From Hypericibacter adhaerens (GTDB lineage Bacteria > Pseudomonadota > Alphaproteobacteria > Dongiales > Dongiaceae), in contig NZ_CP042582.1 of NCBI RefSeq assembly GCF_008728835.1, positions 372,001 through 436,000 of the forward strand: a stretch of DNA of 64,000 nt, given 5' to 3'. The notes under the pieces are model-generated. The model searched no databases and was not told the origin of the DNA. It saw only the letters and a list, made by a program, of their open reading frames with translations. The translations under genes and the position numbers were made by a program. Below, one piece after another: positions 18,047-26,027 of the stretch; position 1 is the stretch's first letter; each line of letters opens with the position of its first letter.

Positions 18047-18664
18047 ATGGCCCGCTCTCATGGTTCCGTCACGGCGGGTGGCCTAGATTCCCCCTCCATG
18101 ATCCCGTCATCCCGGAGCGACGGTCCGAACGCAACCGACGACAAGGTCAGCCGCATCGAGGCGCTGGTCCTGCCGCATCTCGACGCCGCCTACAACCTGG
18201 TACGATGGCTGGCCCATAGCGAGCAGGACGCGGCCGACATCGTCCATGAGGCCTTCCTGCGCGCGGTGCGCTATGCCGACAGCTTCCAGGGCGGCAATGC
18301 CCGCGCCTGGTGGCTCGCCATCGTGCGCAGCACCTACCTGACCTGGGTCTCCAAGGCGACGGGGAGCCGCGCGCCCCTGTCGCTGGAGGAGGTGACGAAA
18401 GCCGGCGACGAGGACCAGCCCGCCGATCCCGGCCGGAGCCCCGAGGAGCTCGCCCACTGGTCGCAATGCGCGGACATGCTGGCCGAGCTGCTGGCGGCTT
18501 TGCCGACCGGCTTCCGCGAGATCATCCTGCTGCGCGAGATGGAGGAGCTCTCCTATCGGGAGATCGCGGATCTGCTGCAGGTGCCGGTGGGCACCGTCAT
18601 GTCGCGTCTGGCGCGGGCCCGTGAGATGCTGAGACGGGCCTGGGCCGAGAGACGGGCGGGGTAG
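18047..18664 (+). CDS. ECF-type RNA polymerase sigma factor
   Basis: About 205 residues. Region 2 runs through LDAAYNLVRWL, DAADIVHEAFLRAV and the WWLAIVR segment. Region 4 has LPTGFREIILLREMEELSYREIA and the recognition helix VPVGTVMSRLARARE, split here by a linker of charged residues. Start choice is uncertain: ATG 18047 has GAAGG upstream, ATG 18098 is possible and a GTG at 18002 is in frame. The anti-sigma factor follows 7 bases later, so the pair is co-regulated. The control region may be inside the 18000-18100 stretch. Confidence 0.88.
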   Translation: MARSHGSVTAGGLDSPSMIPSSRSDGPNATDDKVSRIEALVLPHLDAAYNLVRWLAHSEQDAADIVHEAFLRAVRYADSFQGGNARAWWLAIVRSTYLTWVSKATGSRAPLSLEEVTKAGDEDQPADPGRSPEELAHWSQCADMLAELLAALPTGFREIILLREMEELSYREIADLLQVPVGTVMSRLARAREMLRRAWAERRAG

Positions 18665-18671
18665 GGCGACC

Positions 18672-19463
18672 ATGGATTGTAGAACCGCCAGCATGCTGCT
18701 GCAGCCCTGTTTCGACGGCGAGCTCGACGAGGGAACGGCGGCAAGTGTCAGGGCGCATATCGCCGCTTGCGCCGACTGCGCCCGCGAGATGGCGGCGCTG
18801 CAGGCGCTGCGCGACGCGATGAAGCGATCCGTGCCGCGCTACACGGCCCCGCAGAGCCTGCGCGATCGCCTGAAGCAGCCCATCCCTTCGGCCGGGCCCG
18901 CCGCCGCGCCGCTACGGCCGGCCCGCCGCTTCCCGCCGCCCTGGCTGGCGATCGCGGCTTCCCTGCTGCTGGCGGCGAGCCTGGGTGCCGGCCTGGCATG
19001 GCGCTGGGGGCCTGCCGGTCCCGCGCCCGCCGCGAGCGAGCTCCTGCTCCACGATCTCGTCTCGAGCCATCTGCGGGCGGTCGCGGCCAGCAGCAGCGTC
19101 GATGTGCTCTCCTCCGATCGCCACACCGTGCGGCCCTGGTTCGCCGGCAAGGTGGAGGTGGCGCCGCCCGCGATCGATCTCTCGGCGCAGGGGTTCGAGC
19201 TGGTCGGCGGCCGCGTCGACTATGTCGGCGCCCGCCGCGTCGCGGTGCTGGTCTACAAGCACGGCCAGCATGTGATCGATCTCTTCGTCCTCCCGGAGGA
19301 CACGCCGGGCATGACGGGAGGCGAGGCGACGGCCGGGGCGGTGATGCGCCAGGGCTTGAGCCTGGTCCATCGGCGCGTTGGCGATGTCCAGGCCTGGGCC
19401 GTCTCGGATCTCGATTCCAAGGAGCTCGCCGCCTTCGGCGACGCGCTGGCCGGCGCCCACTGA
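18672..19463 (+). CDS. Zinc-finger transmembrane anti-sigma factor
   Basis: A 263-residue membrane regulator. The cytoplasmic N-terminus has a ZAS-type zinc motif, H29-x3-C33-x2-C36 (HIAACADC), with an upstream Cys at position 3. One transmembrane helix lies near residues 93-111 (WLAIAASLLLAASLG). The remaining ~150 residues should be periplasmic and may sense a signal; they include DLFVLPEDTPG and end with a small C-terminal domain. It should hold the upstream sigma factor inactive at the membrane. The cupredoxin and phosphoesterase in the operon suggest an envelope redox or copper cue (inference). Confidence 0.87.
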   Translation: MDCRTASMLLQPCFDGELDEGTAASVRAHIAACADCAREMAALQALRDAMKRSVPRYTAPQSLRDRLKQPIPSAGPAAAPLRPARRFPPPWLAIAASLLLAASLGAGLAWRWGPAGPAPAASELLLHDLVSSHLRAVAASSSVDVLSSDRHTVRPWFAGKVEVAPPAIDLSAQGFELVGGRVDYVGARRVAVLVYKHGQHVIDLFVLPEDTPGMTGGEATAGAVMRQGLSLVHRRVGDVQAWAVSDLDSKELAAFGDALAGAH

Positions 19464-19502
19464 GCGCCGCCGGGCGACGGGGAGCCGCGCGGCAAGGTGG
19501 GC

Positions 19503-20354
19503 TCAGGCCGACTGCGGATGGAAGATCGCGTTGTAGGCGTAGGCTTCCGGATCGCCGCCCACGGCGATCTTCTTCAGCCCCGAGCGGGTGTAGTGACGAT
19601 CCGCCAGGCGATAACCGTGCCGGGACATGAAGTCGAGGGTCTCGGCCTTGCCGCGCAGATTCATCTCGATCTGGATCGAGCGCGGCTTGTCGGCCCGCAT
19701 CAGGGTCCGGGTCATGCCGCGCAGGATCAGGAGCTCGTTGCCATCGACGTCCAGCTTGACGTGATGGGGCATGCGGAAGCCCTGGCCGTCGATCAGATCG
19801 TCGACCGCCATCGCGGCCTTGGGCTCGGAGAGCGCAGGGCGGAACTCCTGCTCCTCGCCGTCCCGCAGCGAACCGAGCTGGCTGTTCGAGGTGCCGGTCA
19901 TCAGCGAGATGTAGTTGAAGGGGATGAGGCCGCTGCGGTCGTTGAGCGCGAAGCTGCAGGGGCTGACGATCCCGGCCAGATCGTTGACCGCGATATTGTC
20001 CACCAGCCGGGCGAAGTTGGCGCCATGCGGCTCGAAGGCGTAGACGCGCCCCTCGGCGCCGACCTGCTGCGCGGCCATGACGGTGTAAAGGCCGATATTC
20101 GCGCCGATATCGTAGAACACCTCGCCCGGGCGCACCTCGGAGACGATCCAGGCGCAGGTGCCGGCTTCCTTGACGAGCGCGCTCATGCAGCGGCGCAGGT
20201 CGCGCTTGCCCTCGCACTGGAAGCGATAGGTCTTGCCCTCGGCCTGGATCTCGACATCGGGGCGCAGCGCGTCGCGCGCCCAACGCGCGAAGCCGATCTG
20301 TATCTTTCGCCATGGGCTGGGCGGCCAGCGGCGCCCGTCGGTTACGATTTTCAC
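19503..20354 (-). CDS. FkbM-family methyltransferase
   Basis: A 283-residue SAM-dependent methyltransferase. Motif I is VFYDIGANIGLYTVMAA with the acidic partner in VYAFEPHGANF; the typical FkbM segment VKLDVDGNELLILRGM follows. The GTG at 20354 is preferred: it has GAGAGG four bases upstream and gives the start VKIVTDG. The frame stays open to an ATG at 20651, but those 99 extra residues are Arg/Pro-rich and not protein-like. It is divergent from the 2OG oxygenase gene. FkbM enzymes O-methylate sugars in surface polysaccharides, which fits the locus. Confidence 0.85.
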   Translation of the reverse strand: MKIVTDGRRWPPSPWRKIQIGFARWARDALRPDVEIQAEGKTYRFQCEGKRDLRRCMSALVKEAGTCAWIVSEVRPGEVFYDIGANIGLYTVMAAQQVGAEGRVYAFEPHGANFARLVDNIAVNDLAGIVSPCSFALNDRSGLIPFNYISLMTGTSNSQLGSLRDGEEQEFRPALSEPKAAMAVDDLIDGQGFRMPHHVKLDVDGNELLILRGMTRTLMRADKPRSIQIEMNLRGKAETLDFMSRHGYRLADRHYTRSGLKKIAVGGDPEAYAYNAIFHPQSA

Positions 20355-20677
20355 GCGGCCTCTCGCTTGTCCCGGCAGTCGGGCGGGCGGCACCTTAGCC
20401 GGTCGATTCCCGGGGCGCCAGGGGCGCTCGCGGCGGTTCGGGCGGCATTGCCGTCGCCGCCGGGGCGGCTCCACGCGAGGCTCGGGACGCGGCATGCGAC
20501 CGGTCGCCGCGGCGGACAGGATTTCAGTCCGGGTTGGCGGCCAACCGCCCGGTGTTTGGCGCTCTTTCGCGGCCCGGCGCCGGGGGCAATCGCTGTGGAA
20601 CCGGTCGGTTTGGTGCGATAATCTCGGGCCCGCCCGATCTCCGTTCCTCATTGCATCCGAAGCCGGCGCCAGACCGC
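20355..20677. other. 323-bp divergent intergenic region
   Basis: It lies between the FkbM methyltransferase (leftward) and the 2OG oxygenase (rightward). A possible rightward promoter is TGTGGA (20594-20599), a 17-base spacer, then GATAAT (20617-20622), about 55 bases before the oxygenase start. The -35 match is weak. The rest is very GC-rich and shows no gene or repeat. Confidence 0.4.
20594..20622 (+). promoter_or_regulatory. Candidate sigma-70 promoter for the 2OG oxygenase gene
   Basis: GATAAT at 20617-20622 is a good -10 hexamer in a GC-rich region; TGTGGA sits 17 bases upstream as a poor -35. The position is suitable for the gene starting at 20678. Confidence 0.3.
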
Positions 20678-21427
20678 ATGTTCTTCAATCTCGACAGCCT
20701 GAAGATGCGCTACGAGCCCTTTCCGATCGGGCTCGCCCAGCCGCTCATGGAACCGGACACCTACAATCAGTTCCTGGACAGCTTCCCCGCCAAGGAGCTG
20801 TTCCTGCATATGCCCAAGTTCGGCGACAAATACGTGCTGTCGGAAAAGTTCAATCCGAAGAACTACCACGACTATATCCGGTCGCGGCCGATCTGGCGGG
20901 AGTTCCACGACTGGATCAAGGGCGACGCGTTCACCCCCTTCATCCTCGACACGCTCAAGGACCGCTATATCGATCTCGGCCTCGACGGAAAGCCGCTGCG
21001 GGGCCTGCGTCGCCTGCGCCGGCTCTTCCCCGGCAACCGCAAGGACATCCGCCTGAACGCCCGCTTCGAGTTCTCGATGCTGTCGGCGGCCGGCGGCTAT
21101 CTGCTGCCGCACACAGACAACGCCAACAAGATCATCACGCTCGTGATCTCGATGGCGCGGCCCGGCGAATGGAACGAGGCGATCGGCGGCGGCACCGACG
21201 TGCTGCGCCCGAAGGATGTCCGCCACGCCTTCAATCATCTCAACGAGCAGGCGCAGTTCGCCGATTTCGAGGTCCTGGACAGCTACGCCTTCCGTCCGAA
21301 CCAGGCGGTGCTGTTCGTCAAGACCTACAATTCCTGGCACTCGGTCAGCCCGATCACCGGCAACGACCCGAACATCCTGCGCCGGACCCTGACGATCAAT
21401 ATCGAGAAGCCGAAATGGGCCTCGTGA
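20678..21427 (+). CDS. 2OG-Fe(II) oxygenase-like protein
   Basis: A 249-residue protein with a double-stranded beta-helix signature. The iron triad appears as H145-x-D147 (LLPHTDNANK) and H221 (SWHSVSP), with R235/R236 (RRTLTINI) as the likely 2-oxoglutarate anchor. GGTDVLRP sits between them. It resembles prolyl-4-hydroxylase-like enzymes of polysaccharide loci. Hydroxylation of a sugar, lipid or protein is possible; no substrate can be named. The ATG at 20678 was chosen because conserved-looking sequence starts there (FFNLDSLKMRYEPF). A second member of this class is at 49074. Confidence 0.75.
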   Translation: MFFNLDSLKMRYEPFPIGLAQPLMEPDTYNQFLDSFPAKELFLHMPKFGDKYVLSEKFNPKNYHDYIRSRPIWREFHDWIKGDAFTPFILDTLKDRYIDLGLDGKPLRGLRRLRRLFPGNRKDIRLNARFEFSMLSAAGGYLLPHTDNANKIITLVISMARPGEWNEAIGGGTDVLRPKDVRHAFNHLNEQAQFADFEVLDSYAFRPNQAVLFVKTYNSWHSVSPITGNDPNILRRTLTINIEKPKWAS

Positions 21428-21471
21428 GGCGCTGAGCCGCCTCGGCCCCGTTTCCCCCGGGAACGCGCCGA

Positions 21472-23244
21472 TCAGCGCGCCGCGAGCTTGGTCAGCGAGG
21501 CGGGCGTCGCCTCGCTCACGATGCCGTCCTGGACCCGGATCACCTTGTCGGCGACCGTCATCCAGGCCGGCTGGTGCGAGATCGAGAGCACCGTGATGCC
21601 GCTGTCGTTCGAGAGCTCGCGCACATTGCGGACGATCTCCGCCTCGGTCACCGGATCGAGGGCGCTGGTGGCCTCGTCGAGGATCAGCAGCTGAGGCTTG
21701 TGGATCAGCGCGCGGGCCATGGCGATGCGCTGCCGCTGGCCGCCGGAGAGCAATCCGCCGCGCTCGCCGACGACATGGTCGATGCCGTCGCTCAAGGCCG
21801 AGACGAAGCCCCAGGCCCCGGCCTGCTTCAGCGCCCGTTCGACATCCTCGCGCGTGAAGCTGGGCTCGCCCAGGGTCACGTTCGCCATGATCGTGTCGTG
21901 ATAGAGCAGGAGCTCCTGCGGCACATAGCCCACCATCATGCGCCACTTCATCACGTCGATCGAAGGCAGCGGCTCGCCGTCGATCAGGATCTCGCCGCCG
22001 GTCGGCTGGTGCAGGCCGAGGATGAGATCGACCAGCGTCGTCTTGCCGGCGCCGGATGCGCCGATGACCGCGGTCACCTCGCCCGCGGTCACGGTGAAGG
22101 AAGCGTGATCGACCACCCGCTTGCTGCCGAAGGCCATCGAGACATCGCGCAGCTCGACGCCGCGATTCAAGGTCGGCACGCGGCCGATCGCGGTCGCCTC
22201 CTTGGCGCCGGCGGCATCCTCGATCGCGTGATAGATCGACCAGTAGCCGCTTTCGGAAATACTGACAGCCTGCAGGTCCTCCTGGACCCGACCGATCACC
22301 ATGACCGTGCGCACCAGCAGGAGCGCCATCACCAGGAGCTCGGCCAGCGGGATGCTGGCGAAGGTCGCCGCGACATAGGTGCCGAACCCGATGCAGATCA
22401 GGATGATCGGCTCCTGCAGCACGCGGCTGGCATGGCGCGCGGAAAGCTGACGGCGCATGGCCTTGTCGATCGCGCCGATATCCTTCGCGAACAAGGCGGC
22501 GAACTGGGCCTGGCGGCCCATCGCCTTCATCGGCTTCAGCCCGACCAGGACATCGGCCAGCCGTCCGATCATGGTCGTGGTGCGCTTGGTCTGCTTGCGC
22601 GCGTTGCGGCGCGCGGTGACGATGAAGCGGCTCAGCGAGAGCATCATGATCACGCCGATCGCGAAGGCGAATGCCGCCAGCTTCCAGGAGAAGGCTGCGG
22701 CGATCCCCAGATAGATCAGCGCCTGGATGATGTGGGCCATGAAGTTGGCGACCGCGCTGTAGGCCTCGCTCGCGCGCATCGCGTCGAAACCGATGGCGTT
22801 GGCGAACCGTCCCACCGGCTCGCGCACGAAGAAGCTCCAGCGGGCCTCGAGCAGCGACGTCACCAACTGCATCCGCATCTTGGTGCCGACCCGCGCCACG
22901 GCATGGCCGACCTGACGCATGGCCAGGAGATGCAGGGCCGCCTTCCCGATCATGGCCGCGACCAGGATGGCGAGCAGGATCAGGAGGTCGTGCGGAAGGC
23001 CGAGATAGTCGAGGGCGTCCGAGACATATTTGCCGAAAACGCCCTGGTTGGCGCCGGTCGGATCGCCGGCCGCGGCCAGCAGCGGGATGAGGCTGGCAAT
23101 GCCGATGCCCTCGAACACGCCGCTGGCCAGCAGGCAGAGCAGGACCACGAAGTTGCTGAGCGGCGGGGCCGCCGCGGCGATCCGCAGAATCTGCGGCACC
23201 CGCGATTTCTTGCGCTTATGGGGATGGGGGCGTTTCTTGGGCAT
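21472..23244 (-). CDS. ABC exporter (fused permease and ATPase)
   Basis: A 590-residue half-transporter. Residues about 25-340 hold six transmembrane helices. The C-terminal ATPase has Walker A (GASGAGKTTLV), the ABC signature (LSGGQRQRIAMA), Walker B (LLILDEATSALD) and the H-loop (ISHQPAW). It belongs to the type IV (MsbA/PglK-like) exporters and should act as a homodimer. The N-terminus is strongly basic (PKKRPHPHKRKK). In this locus it may flip a lipid-linked saccharide or export a lipid, in parallel with the Wzx protein. The cargo is not known. Confidence 0.9.
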   Translation of the reverse strand: MPKKRPHPHKRKKSRVPQILRIAAAAPPLSNFVVLLCLLASGVFEGIGIASLIPLLAAAGDPTGANQGVFGKYVSDALDYLGLPHDLLILLAILVAAMIGKAALHLLAMRQVGHAVARVGTKMRMQLVTSLLEARWSFFVREPVGRFANAIGFDAMRASEAYSAVANFMAHIIQALIYLGIAAAFSWKLAAFAFAIGVIMMLSLSRFIVTARRNARKQTKRTTTMIGRLADVLVGLKPMKAMGRQAQFAALFAKDIGAIDKAMRRQLSARHASRVLQEPIILICIGFGTYVAATFASIPLAELLVMALLLVRTVMVIGRVQEDLQAVSISESGYWSIYHAIEDAAGAKEATAIGRVPTLNRGVELRDVSMAFGSKRVVDHASFTVTAGEVTAVIGASGAGKTTLVDLILGLHQPTGGEILIDGEPLPSIDVMKWRMMVGYVPQELLLYHDTIMANVTLGEPSFTREDVERALKQAGAWGFVSALSDGIDHVVGERGGLLSGGQRQRIAMARALIHKPQLLILDEATSALDPVTEAEIVRNVRELSNDSGITVLSISHQPAWMTVADKVIRVQDGIVSEATPASLTKLAAR

Positions 23245-23693
23245 CTCGTCCTGTGCGTGGAGGCGCTGGCCGGGGGAGGTCCCCTCTCGGGCCGGGAACG
23301 CCGCTCCCTGGCGGAGGCGGCGTCATGGGCGCCCGAGGCGCTGTAGGTCCGGGGGCGGGCAGGGGCCTGAGCGGCACCCCCGGAGTCGCGGCCGGAATCT
23401 GGGCGCTAGTGTTACCCGATTGGCCCCCTCGGCTTCAACAATCGGGTCTGGCCGCAATATCCCCAAGGCGGCCGTTAAACCCAGGGATTTCAGGGCCCTG
23501 CGGCCGCTGGCCGCAGGGTTTCGGGCCGCTTCCCGCTGCGTCAGGCGGTGGGCTTGCCGCCGGGGGGCGGGCCGAGTAAGTCTGGCGCCCGATTTGACCT
23601 CCTGCGACCGGGACTCGTCCTTGCCGGGGCTTGACCCCAGGGTTGGGACCGGCCGATCGGCGCGCGAGGGGAGCATCGCAGGAAAGGGCGTTC
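23245..23693. other. 449-bp divergent intergenic region
   Basis: It separates the ABC exporter (leftward) from the PAP2 gene (rightward). It holds a perfect 10-bp hairpin at 23496-23518 and the GGAAAGGG ribosome site at 23681-23688. No credible promoter pair or small gene was found. Confidence 0.45.
23496..23518 (+). terminator. Perfect 10-bp hairpin (possible terminator or attenuator)
   Basis: CCCTGCGGCC, a three-base loop GCT, then GGCCGCAGGG, followed by TTTC. The stem is very stable but the U run is only three bases. It lies about 175 bases upstream of the PAP2 start, within its likely leader, so an attenuator is as possible as a terminator. Confidence 0.4.
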
Positions 23694-24773
23694 GTGGTGG
23701 ATTGGCAGAAGGCCGAAGGCGGCCGCTCCCTGGCCGCATCCGTCGAGCTGGACAAGGCCTTCTCGCGGCGGCTGCCGCCGCCCGACATGCTGGCGGTCAC
23801 GCTGACCGTGATCGGCTTCTTCGCCATCGCGCTCGTGATCGCCCGCATCTGGGGCATCGACTTTACGTTTCCCCGGCCCGGCAAGATTCCCGGTCTCGAC
23901 GCGAACTACTGGGCGCCGCCCGGCATCGCCGCGATCGCCTACCTGGTCATCCAGCTCGCGGGCCGGCAGCTCATCCGCAGGAACCGGCCCTCCTGGGCCG
24001 CTTTCGGCCGGCGCCTCTTCGACGACTACTACCTGCTGGCGCTCTTCATCTTCGTCATCTATGTCCACTTCAACATCAAGATGTGGATCCCGGTCGTCAA
24101 TCCGGCCCTCTATGACGCGCAGTATTTCGCGGTCGACCAGGCGCTGCGGCCGCTGATCGATCTCTTCGCCTGGATCCGCGCCTGGGGTGCCCGCATCATC
24201 CCTGCCGTCGACATCTGGTACCAGGCGGCCTTCTTCGCCGTCTTCGTGCTCTCCTTCCTGACCCATTCGATCGGCAACCGGCGCTGGCACTATCACAACA
24301 TGATCGGCCTGCTGCTGATCGAGATGGTGGGTCCCCTGAGCTATCTCTTCGCCCCCGCCGTGGGTCCCTTCATCTTCGAGCAGGGCCCGAACAGGATGGC
24401 GACCACCGCCGAGCTGACCATGTACGAGGTCTACAAGCAGGTGCTGGCGGGCGGCGGCGCCTGGGTCTCGGAAAATGGCGGGCACTATTTCGCGCAGCCC
24501 CTGGCCGCGATGCCTTCGCTCCATGTCGGCGCCACCTTCGTCATCGTCTATTACTCGGTCGTGGCCCGGCAATGGGTCTCGCCGCTGGCGGTGCTTGCCT
24601 TCATCTGGATCGTGATCGAATCGGTCGTGGCGCGCTGGCACTATCTGGTCGACCTCCCGGTCGGGCTGCTGCTCGCGGTGATCGTGATCTTGGTCACCAA
24701 CCGCCTTTGCCGCACCCGCCAGGCCGAGATCGACCGCGCCGGCGGCCTTGCGCTCGCAGGCCGACATGGCTGA
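23694..24773 (+). CDS. PAP2-superfamily membrane phosphatase/phosphotransferase
   Basis: A 359-residue inner-membrane protein with about six transmembrane helices. The PAP2 catalytic motifs are AMPSLHVGATF (C2, with SLH in place of SGH) and ARWHYLVDLPVG (C3, with His and Asp). This form matches the PAP2_3 group that includes inositolphosphotransferases such as phosphoinositol-ceramide synthases. The start is one of two adjacent GTG codons (23694 or 23697) after GGAAAGGG. The 3' end overlaps the ELM1 gene, which suggests coupled translation. It may process a lipid carrier or attach a phosphate-linked head group. Confidence 0.82.
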   Translation: MVDWQKAEGGRSLAASVELDKAFSRRLPPPDMLAVTLTVIGFFAIALVIARIWGIDFTFPRPGKIPGLDANYWAPPGIAAIAYLVIQLAGRQLIRRNRPSWAAFGRRLFDDYYLLALFIFVIYVHFNIKMWIPVVNPALYDAQYFAVDQALRPLIDLFAWIRAWGARIIPAVDIWYQAAFFAVFVLSFLTHSIGNRRWHYHNMIGLLLIEMVGPLSYLFAPAVGPFIFEQGPNRMATTAELTMYEVYKQVLAGGGAWVSENGGHYFAQPLAAMPSLHVGATFVIVYYSVVARQWVSPLAVLAFIWIVIESVVARWHYLVDLPVGLLLAVIVILVTNRLCRTRQAEIDRAGGLALAGRHG

Positions 24774-26022
24774 AGGGCAGGGCCCCATGGAGCGGACGCC
24801 GGCCGGCCCCGATCGTCCGCCCCCGGACCTTCCTCCCAAGGTCTGGGTCTTCAAATGCCACCGTGCCGGCGACCACGCGCAGAGCTTGGCGCTCGCCCAC
24901 GCGCTGGGCTGGCCGTTCGTGGTGAAGGAGATGAAGTTCCTCCCGCACGAGCTCTTCTATGCGCTCAAGGGCAAGGGAACGCTGGCCGGCATCGACCGCC
25001 GCCGTTCGAGCCCGCTCGAGCCGCCCTGGCCCGATCTCATCATCATGGCCGGCCGCCAGAACGAGACCCCGGCCAAATGGGTGCGCGACCAGTCGAGCGG
25101 ACGCACCCGCATCGTGGTGATCGGGCGCTACTGGACGCCGGCGGACGAGCTCGACCTGGTGGTGACGCCGCCGCAGTTCCGCTTGCGCCCGCATCCCCAC
25201 GTGCTGGTCAATGACTTTCCGTTGCACCAGGTCACCCGCGAGAAGCTCGATGCGGCCGCGCGCCTCTGGAAGCCGCGCCTGGCGGACCTGCCCCATCCCT
25301 GGATCGCCCTCGTCGTCGGCGGTTCCAGCGGCCCCTACGAGTTCAGCCGCGAGACCGCGCGCCGGCTCGGCCGCGAGGCCAGCGACTTCGCGCGCGCCCA
25401 TGGCGGCTCGCTCCTGGTGACCACCAGTCCGCGCACGGGCCGCGGCGCCATGGAGGCGCTCGACCGCGCGATCGAGGCGCCGCATAAGTTCTACCGCTGG
25501 CGTCCATCCGATCCGGACAATCCCTATCTGGGCTATCTGGCGCTGGCCGACCGCTTCATCGTGACCGCCGACAGCCTGTCGATGCTGGCCGAGGCCTGCG
25601 AGACGGGCCGGCCCGTCTTCATGTTCGAGTTCGGCGGCGGGCCGGCGGCCATGCGGGGCCCGCGCGCGCGCGATCCCCGCATCCGCCAATGGTGGCGCTG
25701 GTCCCAGCTCAAGGACCAGGGGCTCTGGGGCCTGCACTATGCTTTCGCGATCGGCCTGCCGCCCTGGCGGCTCAACCGCAGCCGGGATATCCGGCTGGCG
25801 CAGGACCGCTTCGTCGCGCTCGACCGGGCCCGCTGGCTGGGCGATAACGATCCGCGGCCCTGGCACCCCGCCCCGCTCCAGGATCTGGATCGCGCGGTGG
25901 CGCGGGTGCAGGCGCTGCTGGGCCTCAAGCCATCCGGCGCGGAATCGGTTCACAAGGCGGAACCGGGCCCGCATGATGCGACCGATCCGGCGGCGGCACC
26001 GATATTGCGCCGCGCGCCTTAA
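24766..26022 (+). CDS. ELM1-family protein (Mito_fiss_Elm1/COG3660), copy A
   Basis: A 418-residue protein. Family motifs: RAGDHAQSLALAHALGWP near the N-terminus, WPDLIIMAGRQNE, VVGGSSGPYEF, LVTTSPRTG and the segment NPYLGYLALADRFIVTADSLSMLAEA near residue 250-280, the last resembling a GT-B donor site. Bacterial members have been annotated as nucleoside-diphosphate-sugar epimerases without proof; plant ELM1 acts in mitochondrial fission. A glycosyltransferase-like role is my inference. The ATG at 24766 overlaps the PAP2 stop by 8 bases; an ATG at 24787 has a better ribosome site (AGGGCAGGG). Copy B follows after 5 bases. Confidence 0.82.
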   Translation: MAEGQGPMERTPAGPDRPPPDLPPKVWVFKCHRAGDHAQSLALAHALGWPFVVKEMKFLPHELFYALKGKGTLAGIDRRRSSPLEPPWPDLIIMAGRQNETPAKWVRDQSSGRTRIVVIGRYWTPADELDLVVTPPQFRLRPHPHVLVNDFPLHQVTREKLDAAARLWKPRLADLPHPWIALVVGGSSGPYEFSRETARRLGREASDFARAHGGSLLVTTSPRTGRGAMEALDRAIEAPHKFYRWRPSDPDNPYLGYLALADRFIVTADSLSMLAEACETGRPVFMFEFGGGPAAMRGPRARDPRIRQWWRWSQLKDQGLWGLHYAFAIGLPPWRLNRSRDIRLAQDRFVALDRARWLGDNDPRPWHPAPLQDLDRAVARVQALLGLKPSGAESVHKAEPGPHDATDPAAAPILRRAP

Positions 26023-26027
26023 TCTCC

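Noticed and set aside
18016-18069. ACGGAACC and GGTTCCGT inverted repeat around the sigma factor start as an ECF promoter or operator
   Set aside because: The arms are 38 bases apart and no matching -10 element is found; chance cannot be ruled out.
23625-23650. A second copy of the palindromic unit seen at 4826
   Set aside because: Only the short GGGCTTGACCCC part is similar; the second arm is absent.
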